From NCBI RefSeq assembly GCF_000342045.1, contig NZ_AONQ01000016.1, positions 1 to 64,000 of the forward strand: 64,000 nt of DNA, given 5' to 3'. Below the pieces are notes generated by a model, which saw only the letters and a program-made list of their open reading frames with translations, did not search any database and was not told the DNA's origin. Positions 37,755 through 45,667 of this stretch are shown one piece after another. The translations under genes and the position numbers were made by a program. This stretch comes from Paramagnetospirillum caucaseum (GTDB lineage: Bacteria > Pseudomonadota > Alphaproteobacteria > Rhodospirillales > Magnetospirillaceae). Every line of letters begins with the position of its first letter. The first letter of the stretch is position 1.

Positions 37755-38834
37755 TCAAACCGTGATCAAGGCGCGGCGCCGGGCGGCGTGGGCGACCCAG
37801 GCATCGGCCCAGCGGCGTCCCAGACGAACGCCCGGCTTTTCGATAACCCTGTATATCAAGGCGGAAAGGACCAGCGAAAGGCCGACTTGCACCAGGAAGG
37901 CAAGGTAGGGATCGGCGGCCAGTGCCGGCCACAATTCCAGGCTTGCTGGCCGCATCAGGCTATGCAGCAGGTAGACCGAATAGCTGATCTCGCCCAGCAG
38001 CACCAAAGGCCGCCACGACAGATGGGTCGAACGGTTGAGTGCCAGGAACAGCAGCAGGGCGATGGCGAAGCCGGCGAAATGGGACAGCCAGTGGCGGGCG
38101 AAGGCCTGGGGATAATAAAGAGCCCAGCAGATGCCCAGGAGCAACAGGATCAAGGCACCCGCCGCCCGCCACTGGCGGGCCGGGGCGGGGGCTGCCAGAC
38201 GGCACCAGGCCCCGAACAGCATGAGCAGCATATAAAGGCCCCAACCCACGGGCAGACCCACTCCGAACTGGCGGCGGATGAAGGCGGCGGCGAGCAGGGC
38301 GATACCCAGGCTCGCCACCAGCCATCCCAGGCGCTCGGGTGTCTGGAGAATGCGGCAGAGGAACAGCAAGGTGCACAGGACGTAGAACACCATCTCCACC
38401 TGAAGGGTCCAATAAACTCCCAGCAGGTCTTCGACGCCGAGGAAGCGCTGACCGAGGGTGACGTTGACGGCGATGGCGGTCCAGCCCGGCGGACTGGGCA
38501 GAATGAACAGCGCCAGTATGATCGAGGCCCAATAGGCGGGATAAAGGCGCATCACCCGCGACACCGCGAACCGCCGAAGATGGGAATCGGGATGGCCGAG
38601 CAGGCTGGACGGCACCACATAGCCGCTGATCAGGAAAAACAGCAGCACCCCGGTCTGGCCGTGCTGGAACAGCCAGTCCAGGCCACTGACGATCTGGGCG
38701 CCCAGCGGGTCGGCGGGAACCGGCATGAGATGGGCCAGCATTACCATGCAGGCGGCGATGCCACGCAGGCCATCGATGGACGTGATCCTGAGGCCGTGAT
38801 CCGGATTGGTCGGAATTTGCTCTAGGAGATGCAC
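37755..38834 (-). CDS. Acyltransferase family 3 (OafA/NodX-type) membrane protein
   Basis: The 359-residue protein has about ten membrane segments and the acyltransferase-3 signature: SIDGLRGIAACMVMLAHL at the N-terminus, FFLISGYVV and RVMRLYPAYWAS. It would O-acetylate (or otherwise acylate) a surface glycan sugar using a cytoplasmic acyl donor. The GTG start at 38834 overlaps the DHQ-synthase-like gene by 13 nt. The C-terminal extension seen in SGNH-fused OafA proteins is absent. Confidence 0.88.
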   Translation of the reverse strand: MHLLEQIPTNPDHGLRITSIDGLRGIAACMVMLAHLMPVPADPLGAQIVSGLDWLFQHGQTGVLLFFLISGYVVPSSLLGHPDSHLRRFAVSRVMRLYPAYWASIILALFILPSPPGWTAIAVNVTLGQRFLGVEDLLGVYWTLQVEMVFYVLCTLLFLCRILQTPERLGWLVASLGIALLAAAFIRRQFGVGLPVGWGLYMLLMLFGAWCRLAAPAPARQWRAAGALILLLLGICWALYYPQAFARHWLSHFAGFAIALLLFLALNRSTHLSWRPLVLLGEISYSVYLLHSLMRPASLELWPALAADPYLAFLVQVGLSLVLSALIYRVIEKPGVRLGRRWADAWVAHAARRRALITV

Positions 38835-39898
38835 CGCACCTGCTCCAGATACTGGCCGCAGAGGGCCTTGAAGCCGTCATCGGCCCGGTGCACGCCCCGG
38901 ACGATCCGGCCCTCGGCATCGGGCAGGATAAGGGTCACCGAGCCGGCCCCGGTGTTCTTCTTGTCCTTGGCGAGCGCCGCCAGGACGCGGTCGAGCGGCA
39001 CCGGATGAGCCTCGAAGCCCTGGTAATTACGGGCCAGCACCCCATGCGCCGTCCGCCAATGGTCTTCCGTGCCGATGCCCATCCTCCAGCTCATCCAGTT
39101 GGCCATGTCGAGGCCGATGGTCACCGCGATGCCGTGGGGGATGGAGAAATCCGTGGCGGCTTCCATGGCGTGGCCGAAGGAATGGCCCAGGTTGAACACC
39201 AGGCGCGGGCCGGTATCGAACTCGTCCTTCTCGATATAGCCTTTCTTGATCTCCAGCGAGGCGCGGATGGCCGCCTCCATGGCCTTGGGATCGGACAGCA
39301 TGGAATCGTAACCGGCGGCGAAGCGGGTGAAGGCCTCGGGGCCGGCGATGGCATGGACCTTCAGCATCTCGCCGATGCCGGAACGGATATCACGCTCGTC
39401 CAGGGTGGCGAGAAAACGGGTGGAGAGATGAATCTCCGAGGGCGGCGTGAAGGTGCCCAGGATATTCTTGGCCGCGCCGCAATTGATCGAGCTCTTGGAG
39501 CCGATGCAGGAATCGCATTGGGCCAGCAGGGTGGTGGGGTAGAAGGTCCAGGGCACGCCGCGCAGCATGGTGGCGGCCAGGAAGCAGGTGATGTCCTGGA
39601 TGATGCCGCCGCCCATGGCCACCAGTCGGTGGTCGCGGCGCAAACCCTTGGCAACCAGATGCTCCACGTAGGATGGGAAGCGTTCCAGTGACTTGGCGGA
39701 TTCGGTGGCCTCGATCCTGAGCACGCTGGGACCGGCCAGCACTTTGTCCAACTCGGTCGCGTAAAGCTCGGCCACCCGCCCGTCGATGATGACGTGGAGA
39801 TTGGAGGGATCGGCGGCGTTCAGCCGCTGGGCGGCGTCGGGCTCGACATGGACGCAATAGGCGCCCTTGTGAGACTGGATGACCATCGGATCAGACAT
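38822..39898 (-). CDS. 3-dehydroquinate-synthase-like sugar phosphate cyclase
   Basis: The 358-residue protein aligns by eye along its length with AroB-type cyclases: GGGIIQDITCFLAATMLRG, PTTLLAQCDSCIGSKSSIN, KNILGTF and the metal-site motif NLGHSFGHAMEAA. Several positions differ from true DHQ synthase (GGGIIQD where AroB usually has GGGVVGD, GSKSSIN for GGKTAVN). This argues for a relative acting on another sugar phosphate, such as valiolone or DOI-type cyclases. A metal-NAD type III alcohol dehydrogenase is a less likely alternative. It is coupled to an SDR and lies close to a KdsB-like gene, two Gfo/Idh genes and an aminotransferase. Confidence 0.83.
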   Translation of the reverse strand: MSDPMVIQSHKGAYCVHVEPDAAQRLNAADPSNLHVIIDGRVAELYATELDKVLAGPSVLRIEATESAKSLERFPSYVEHLVAKGLRRDHRLVAMGGGIIQDITCFLAATMLRGVPWTFYPTTLLAQCDSCIGSKSSINCGAAKNILGTFTPPSEIHLSTRFLATLDERDIRSGIGEMLKVHAIAGPEAFTRFAAGYDSMLSDPKAMEAAIRASLEIKKGYIEKDEFDTGPRLVFNLGHSFGHAMEAATDFSIPHGIAVTIGLDMANWMSWRMGIGTEDHWRTAHGVLARNYQGFEAHPVPLDRVLAALAKDKKNTGAGSVTLILPDAEGRIVRGVHRADDGFKALCGQYLEQVRCIS

Positions 39899-40610
39899 TG
39901 GTGAAACCCCCGTCGATGGCGATGGTCTGGCCGCTGATGAAGGTGTTTTCCGGCCCCGCCAGCCAGGCGACGAAGGCCGCCACCTCTTCCGGGGTCCCCA
40001 GGCGCCTGGCCGGAACCTGGGCGACCAGTTCGCGGATGCCGTCCTCGCCCAGCACGCGCCGGGTCAGCTCGGTGTCGATGAAGCCGGGCGCCACGCAATT
40101 GACCAGCACGCCGTTTTCCGCCACCTCGGCGGCGAGGGCGGCGGTCAGCCCGGCGAGGGCGAATTTTGAGGCGGAATAGCTACCACGTTGCGCTTTCGAG
40201 ATGATCCCCCAGATGGAGCCCATATTGACGATACGGCCCCAGCCCCGCTCCCGCATGCCCGGTGCCAGCGCCTGCATCAGCAGCATGGGGGCGGTGACGT
40301 TGACCTGCTGGATGGCCAGGAAATCCGCCGGATCGATCTCGGCGAAGGGGGCGATCCTGTTGATGCCGGCATTGTTGACCAGGATGTCGAAGCCCTGTCC
40401 GGCCACAGATGCCGTGAAAGCCGTGGTCGCCTCGAGATCGGAGAAATCCACGGCCAGATAGCCGCAGCCCTCGGGGGCCGCGCCATCGGCCCTGGTGCCG
40501 GTCACCGTTACCTGGGCGCCATCGGCGGCCAGACGCAGCGCGATGGCCTTGCCGATACCGCGCGTGCCGCCGGTGATCAGGGCCTTGCGGCGCGAGAGGG
40601 GAAGGGTCAT
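39891..40610 (-). CDS. Short-chain dehydrogenase/reductase
   Basis: The 239-residue classical SDR has the cofactor motif TGGTRGIGKA, the structural NNAGIN motif and the catalytic Ser/YSASK pair. Closest in style to FabG-like 3-oxoacyl reductases, but its position between a methyltransferase and a sugar cyclase points to a sugar or cyclitol oxidoreductase. ATG 40610 overlaps the upstream stop by 4 nt (ATGA); the frame stays open upstream, inside the methyltransferase. Confidence 0.88.
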   Translation of the reverse strand: MTLPLSRRKALITGGTRGIGKAIALRLAADGAQVTVTGTRADGAAPEGCGYLAVDFSDLEATTAFTASVAGQGFDILVNNAGINRIAPFAEIDPADFLAIQQVNVTAPMLLMQALAPGMRERGWGRIVNMGSIWGIISKAQRGSYSASKFALAGLTAALAAEVAENGVLVNCVAPGFIDTELTRRVLGEDGIRELVAQVPARRLGTPEEVAAFVAWLAGPENTFISGQTIAIDGGFTNV

Positions 40611-41698
40611 GCCACCTTCTCCACCACGATGTTCCAGCCGAAGCCCATGAATTGTCCCAACCACAGTTCCAGTGCCGTCTCCGGCACGAATTCCGCCGCG
40701 CCATAGACCAGCTCGGCGCCGGGATGGGGCCGGTGGCCCAGCGCCTTCAGCACCGCGTTGCGCAGCTGGGTCAGTCGCGGAATGGCGAAATTGTCGAACT
40801 GGAAGCTGTTCTTGCGCAAGGACACCACGCGGAAGGCCCGCAGGGCCTGCCTCAATTCGGTCTCGGAATAAATCCGGGTGAAGGGATTGCGGGTCTGGCC
40901 GAACTTTGGCTTGCCCTCGGTGACCCGACCCACCCATTCGGCCTCGGGCCAGCGGAACATCTCGCCCGAGAACAGGCCGCGCGGCACGATATTGGCCCAG
41001 AACACCGCCGAATGGCGGGCATAGAGCATGAGCACGGCCTTGCCGCCGGGCTTCAGGACCCGGTGCACCTCGGCCAGGGCCTGATCGGTGTCGCTGGAAT
41101 GGTGCAGCACGCCGTTGGAATAGACGATGTCGAACACCCCGTCCCGGAACGGCAGGTTCTCGGCGTCGCCCTGATAGGCGCGGCCCTCGTCGCCCTTGAC
41201 CAGCGAGAGGCGCAACGCGGTGGAGATGGCGCGCTGGGGCGTGATGTCCACGGCGGTGACCGAGGCGCCATGGCGCTTGAACAGGCAGGAATGGCCGCCG
41301 CCGCCGGGGCCGATCTCCAGGACCTGGCTGCCCGCCAATTGGGCCAGGGGCATCTCGACCACCGGCAGCAGGCCGCGCCGCCTGAACAGATCCTCGGTGA
41401 GGTCGAGAAGATGCTCGAGGCGCTCAGGCGTCAGGCCCTTATCGGTGGGGCCGTAAAGCTGCTCGTAGAGATCGCCCCACCAGGCGCGGATATTGCTCTT
41501 GGCCTCGCTGGCGATGGACTCGGGCGGCAGCAGGGCAGCGATGTGGCGGTCCTGGTCCACGGGGAAGCGGGCGCCGCAGCCGCAGGCCAGATCCTCACCG
41601 GATAGGGCCAGGGCACCCTGGCGGCACACCGGGCAGCGCAGCGCCCCGGCGGCGTCGCGCTCCAGCAGGGTGCGCCAGCCGCTCAATACTTGCCCCAC
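40607..41698 (-). CDS. Methyltransferase with N-terminal zinc-ribbon-like segment
   Basis: The 363-residue protein starts with a Trm112-like cysteine motif (RCPVCRQG...ACGCGARFPVD, about residues 21-48) and continues into a class I SAM domain with VLEIGPGGGGHSCLF and FDIVYSNGVLHHSSD. The target is unknown, presumably a sugar or lipid-linked glycan. The GTG at 41698 overlaps the KdsB-like gene by 16 nt; a TTG at 41686 has the better-placed GGGG site and is an alternative start four residues later. Confidence 0.85.
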   Translation of the reverse strand: MGQVLSGWRTLLERDAAGALRCPVCRQGALALSGEDLACGCGARFPVDQDRHIAALLPPESIASEAKSNIRAWWGDLYEQLYGPTDKGLTPERLEHLLDLTEDLFRRRGLLPVVEMPLAQLAGSQVLEIGPGGGGHSCLFKRHGASVTAVDITPQRAISTALRLSLVKGDEGRAYQGDAENLPFRDGVFDIVYSNGVLHHSSDTDQALAEVHRVLKPGGKAVLMLYARHSAVFWANIVPRGLFSGEMFRWPEAEWVGRVTEGKPKFGQTRNPFTRIYSETELRQALRAFRVVSLRKNSFQFDNFAIPRLTQLRNAVLKALGHRPHPGAELVYGAAEFVPETALELWLGQFMGFGWNIVVEKVA

Positions 41699-42453
41699 AG
41701 CACGTCATCCTGCATGGCCGCCTCGACGATGCCGATATCGTGGGGGCTGTCCACGGAATAGCTGGGGCGGAAGGGATAGGGGGCGATGTGCTGATGGAAG
41801 CCATGGTCGTAGAGCCGGTTGGAATCACACGCTTCCTTGATCTCCAGCGGGCTGGGGGGAAGATTGGTGAACAGCTTCAGGAACTCCCACTTGAAGCCGA
41901 AGATGCCGTAGATACGCCGGGCGCCTAAGTCCGGGCCGAAGGACTTGCAATGGGGGATGGGCTGGCGCGAGGTGTAGAGCACCCGGCCCGACAGGTCGGA
42001 AATGATCTTCAGCGCGTCGGGATTGCGGAACTGGGCCTCGTCGACGATGTCCATGGCCAGCATGGTGCCGCGCACCTCGCCCGGACGCTCCTCCATGGGG
42101 GCGATGGTGGCTTTGATCATGTCGGGATGCATCATGGGCTCGTCACCCTGGACGTTCAGCACGATGTCGTCGTCGGCCACCTCGATGCCGCATTTGGTGG
42201 CCGCTTCGGCGACCCGGTCCAGGGCGCGGGTATGGCTGTCGCTGGTCATGATCACCGGATAGCCCTTGCTCTCGGCAAAGGCCCGGATCTCCTCGTCGCA
42301 GGTGCAGATGGCCAGCACGTCGAAGCGGGGGAACAATTTGGCCCGCTCGAAGACGTGCTCGATCATGGGGCGGCCCATGATGGGAAACAGCGGCTTGCCG
42401 GGAAAGCGGCTGGCGGCCATGCGGGCGGGGATGAGGCCGATGATCTTGGTCAT
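41683..42453 (-). CDS. KdsB-like cytidylyltransferase
   Basis: The 256-residue protein resembles CMP-Kdo synthetase: IPARMAASRFPGKPL at the CTP-binding N-terminus and NVQGDEPMMHPDMI in the core. It differs where KdsB normally reads SGTDRxAE; here it is RALDRVAE. It also carries an unusual insertion-like stretch (IKEACDSNRLYDHGFHQH) near the C-terminus. I infer a CMP-activating enzyme for an acidic sugar other than plain Kdo. It is coupled by 4-nt overlap to a Gfo/Idh oxidoreductase. Confidence 0.83.
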   Translation of the reverse strand: MTKIIGLIPARMAASRFPGKPLFPIMGRPMIEHVFERAKLFPRFDVLAICTCDEEIRAFAESKGYPVIMTSDSHTRALDRVAEAATKCGIEVADDDIVLNVQGDEPMMHPDMIKATIAPMEERPGEVRGTMLAMDIVDEAQFRNPDALKIISDLSGRVLYTSRQPIPHCKSFGPDLGARRIYGIFGFKWEFLKLFTNLPPSPLEIKEACDSNRLYDHGFHQHIAPYPFRPSYSVDSPHDIGIVEAAMQDDVLWGKY

Positions 42454-43505
42454 AGAGGAGTCTCCGGCGGGCAATCGGTGAGGCGCCAGCGTGCCTTCCA
42501 GGCGGGATCGGCGCAATAGATGCGATAGACCAGCTCCATGGTCTTCAGGGCGTCGTCGCTGGACCCGGCCAGGATGGGGCCGCCGTTGAGAATCGCCTCG
42601 GCGAATTCGGCGATTTCGTCCTCCCAGCTGGGGTCCCGGTTGTAGCGGGTGGTCTGTTCCTTGGGATCGCCCTGGTCGTCGTCGCCCGCCCACAGCACGG
42701 TCAGGGTCTCGGCACCATAGCTCTTGGAGCCCGACAGGATGCCCGACAGGATCAGGGCGCCCTTCTCACAGGTTATTTCGAGATTGAAACGATGTCGCCA
42801 CTGGGTGGCAGTGGAATGCAGCATGGCGACGCAGCCCTGGTCCGAGCGCATCAGCGCATAGGCATTGTCCTCCACATCGTGCTTCCAGAAATCGTTGGAG
42901 ACGATGCTGCTGACCTCATGGAATTCGCCGCCGAAGAGGCGCATCAGATCCACCATGTGGATGCCCTGGTCGAGCAGGATGCCGCCGCCGGCCACGCTCC
43001 GCTGGGTGCGCCAGTCTGATTGCTGTCCGAAGCTGATGAACTGGCTCTTGCCGTAGACGCCGCGCATGTTGAGCACGCGGCCCAGCGAGCCGGCCCGCAC
43101 CAGGGCCAGCGCGTCACGCACCGAATCATGATAGCGGTGGTTGAAGCCGTATTTGAGCCGCAGACCGGGATGGCGGGTTTCGGCGGCGATCACCCGGCGG
43201 ATATCGGCCACGTCGCGGCCCGGCGGCTTCTCGCAGAAGACGTGCAGGCCGCGCTCCAGCCCGGCGATGGTGACGTCGGCGGCCACGTCGTTGGTCAGGC
43301 ACACCAGCAGGGCGTCGAGTTTTTCCGCCTCCAGCAGGCGTTGAGGGGTGCGATAGTGGCGCACACCGTCCTCCATCACGCCTTCCGACTCGAAGGCGCG
43401 GTCGCACACCGCCACGGTTTGCATGTCGGTGCGGCGGTCGATCACCTCGCGGCGGCGCCTGCCCACCACGCCGTAACCCGCGATGCCGACCCTCAAGGGT
43501 ATCAC
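42450..43505 (-). CDS. Gfo/Idh/MocA-family oxidoreductase
   Basis: The 351-residue NAD(P)-dependent dehydrogenase has the N-terminal VGIAGYGVVG nucleotide-binding fold, the EKPPG motif with the catalytic lysine, and LDQGIHMVDLMR in the substrate domain. Members oxidise or reduce sugar hydroxyls, often at C3 of nucleotide-linked or free sugars or inositols. It starts at GTG 43505, overlapping the second family member by 4 nt (GTGA). Both copies may perform successive or alternating oxidation steps on the same sugar. Confidence 0.88.
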   Translation of the reverse strand: MIPLRVGIAGYGVVGRRRREVIDRRTDMQTVAVCDRAFESEGVMEDGVRHYRTPQRLLEAEKLDALLVCLTNDVAADVTIAGLERGLHVFCEKPPGRDVADIRRVIAAETRHPGLRLKYGFNHRYHDSVRDALALVRAGSLGRVLNMRGVYGKSQFISFGQQSDWRTQRSVAGGGILLDQGIHMVDLMRLFGGEFHEVSSIVSNDFWKHDVEDNAYALMRSDQGCVAMLHSTATQWRHRFNLEITCEKGALILSGILSGSKSYGAETLTVLWAGDDDQGDPKEQTTRYNRDPSWEDEIAEFAEAILNGGPILAGSSDDALKTMELVYRIYCADPAWKARWRLTDCPPETPL

Positions 43506-44590
43506 GGCTTGGGAGTCCGGTAGAGATCGGACACCGTGTCATTGGCGCGGCCCAGCCGGGTGGACTGTTCGTCGGAATCCACCGTGACCCAGGCGCCGCC
43601 CGCCTCGTCCGAGCGGTAGAAGGAATGCCACAGCTTAAGGCTGGCCAGGCAATCCTCGCGGCTGACCTGGAAGGGACGCACGCCGTTCAGCGCGGCGACC
43701 AGGCCTTCATAGACGGCGATGTGGCCGAAGCCGTAGGCGTCGGGGATCTTTTCCGAATACTCGGCGCAGGCATTGGGATCGGGGGTGAAGACCTGCAGCT
43801 CGTTGACCGCCCAGCCGCCCAGCTGGGCCAGGCCCTTGGAGCCGACGATGGACAGCGAGGCCTCGAAATCGTCGGGCCGGGCGGCGGTGGTCACTTCCAG
43901 CGAGCCCACCGCGCCGGAGGGGTAGGTGTAGGTGGAGACCACGGTGTCCTCCACCTCGATTTCGGCGCCCAGCGTACGCATGGTGGCCGACACCGATTCC
44001 ACCTCGCCACCCAGATAGCGCAGCAGGTCGATATGGTGGATACCCTGGTTGGAGATGGCGCCGCCGTCATGGCTGAAGGTGCCGCGCCAGGGGGCGAGGT
44101 CGTAATAACGCTGCGGCCGGCACCAGCGCAGGCGCACGTTCATGATGCGGATGTCGCCCAGCTCGCCGTTCTCCAGCGAGTGCTTGACCTTCTGCACCGC
44201 CTTGTTGTGGCGGTTCTGGAACACCGGGAAGATCTGCCGGCCCTGGCGGGCGGCGAGATCGTAGGCGGCGTGCAGTTGCTCGGGCCGCATGAAGGTGGGC
44301 TTTTCCACGATCAGATGCTTGGAATAACGCTCCATCACCTCCATGGCGTGCTCGAAATGCATGCCGGACGGGGTGATGACGGCCACCACGTCGATCTCGG
44401 GCATGCTTTGCAGCATCTCGTGGTAATTGGTGAACCACTTGACGCCGAATTCGTCGCCATAGGCCTTGGCCTTCTCCGCCACCAGATCGCAGACGGCGAC
44501 GATGGTGCCGCCGTCCACCTTGGCGATGGACCGCAGGTGATGGCCGGCGACGCGGCCACAGCCGATCAGGGCAACCTTGACAGCGCTCAT
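43502..44590 (-). CDS. Gfo/Idh/MocA-family oxidoreductase
   Basis: The 362-residue enzyme shows VALIGCGRVAGHH, the EKP motif (LIVEKPTFMRPEQ) and SNQGIHHIDLLRYLGG. It resembles WlbA/WbpB-type UDP-N-acetylglucosaminuronate 3-dehydrogenases, whose 3-keto product feeds an aminotransferase. Here an aminotransferase (44587-45663) is directly upstream and coupled by an ATGA overlap, consistent with a keto-then-amino step. Substrate identity is inference only. Confidence 0.88.
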   Translation of the reverse strand: MSAVKVALIGCGRVAGHHLRSIAKVDGGTIVAVCDLVAEKAKAYGDEFGVKWFTNYHEMLQSMPEIDVVAVITPSGMHFEHAMEVMERYSKHLIVEKPTFMRPEQLHAAYDLAARQGRQIFPVFQNRHNKAVQKVKHSLENGELGDIRIMNVRLRWCRPQRYYDLAPWRGTFSHDGGAISNQGIHHIDLLRYLGGEVESVSATMRTLGAEIEVEDTVVSTYTYPSGAVGSLEVTTAARPDDFEASLSIVGSKGLAQLGGWAVNELQVFTPDPNACAEYSEKIPDAYGFGHIAVYEGLVAALNGVRPFQVSREDCLASLKLWHSFYRSDEAGGAWVTVDSDEQSTRLGRANDTVSDLYRTPKP

Positions 44591-45663
44591 GTCCGCACAC
44601 TCTCCTCGATACGGGTGATGACCGGCCCGAACAATTCCGGCGTGGTTGCCGAGAAGCGGGAGAAACCCTTAAGACAGGGTTCCGCGAAATCCTTGCGGTA
44701 ATACACCAGATCGGACAGCGCCGCATGCACCTTCTCCGCGTGCGCGCCGAAGGCCACATGCAGGAAGTTGCCGCCGCCCCGCAACGTGCGCAGGCCCAGG
44801 GCTTCCATACGGTCGAGGAACAGGGTCTTGCCGGCGGAAAGCCGCGTCACCGAGGCCTCCATGGCGTCGGCGTGGTCCAGCATGCGCTCGAACACCGCCA
44901 CCGCCATGGTGCCGGTCTCGTACATGGGCCGCACCTTGTGCAGCGCTATCGCCACCTCTTCCGAGGCGATGGCGTAACCGATGCGCACCCCGGCCATGCC
45001 CCAGGCCTTGCCGGTGGAGCGCGCCACCACCAGGTGGGGATGGCGGGTGATCAGGGGCACCACGCTGTCGGCATGGAAGGGATGATAGGCCTCGTCCACT
45101 AAGATGATGGCGCCCACCTCACCGGCGGCGGCGATGATCGCCTCCAACTCGTCGGGAGGGATGATGGTGCCGGTGGGGCTGTCGGGATTGGGCAGGCAGA
45201 CCACGCGGGGCCGTTCCTTGGCAATGGCGGCGATGATCCGCTCGGGCGGAAGGGCGGGACCCTTGTCCGAAGCCTCATACTCGAGCCCGACGGTCCGGGC
45301 GCCGTACATCTTCGAATAGACCGGATACATGGCGAAGGTGGGGACGGGGTGCAGCACTTTGTCACCCACCGAGACATAGGCCTCGAACACCGAGCGGATC
45401 ACCCCGTCCGAGCCGTGGGCCAGGCACAGGTTGTGCGGCAAGCAGCCCACCCAGGCAGCCAGCTTGGCGTAAAGCCTGGCGGCTTCGGGATAGGTGAAGA
45501 AGGTCTCGGGCGGCAGGCTGGCCACCACCCCGGCCACCACCTTGGACAGTTCGGGATCGGTGTTCTCGTTCTTGTCGAGCCACAGCATGGCGGGGTTGCG
45601 GCTTGCGTCCTTGGTCCAGTCGGGACGGGACACCTCGGCGAGCTGGGGGCGGGGATGGATCAT
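44587..45663 (-). CDS. HisC-like class I/II aminotransferase
   Basis: The 358-residue PLP enzyme belongs to the histidinol-phosphate aminotransferase-like group: LPNPDSPTGTIIPPDEL, VDEAYHPF and the PLP-lysine segment RSTGKAWGMAGVRIGYA. HisC relatives in sugar loci can act on keto sugars or cyclitol ketones. The gene sits 4 nt downstream of the ABC transporter gene and overlaps the Gfo/Idh gene by 4 nt. DegT-type sugar aminotransferases are a different family, which makes this an unusual choice for a glycan locus. Confidence 0.85.
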   Translation of the reverse strand: MIHPRPQLAEVSRPDWTKDASRNPAMLWLDKNENTDPELSKVVAGVVASLPPETFFTYPEAARLYAKLAAWVGCLPHNLCLAHGSDGVIRSVFEAYVSVGDKVLHPVPTFAMYPVYSKMYGARTVGLEYEASDKGPALPPERIIAAIAKERPRVVCLPNPDSPTGTIIPPDELEAIIAAAGEVGAIILVDEAYHPFHADSVVPLITRHPHLVVARSTGKAWGMAGVRIGYAIASEEVAIALHKVRPMYETGTMAVAVFERMLDHADAMEASVTRLSAGKTLFLDRMEALGLRTLRGGGNFLHVAFGAHAEKVHAALSDLVYYRKDFAEPCLKGFSRFSATTPELFGPVITRIEESVRT

Positions 45664-45667
45664 GGGC

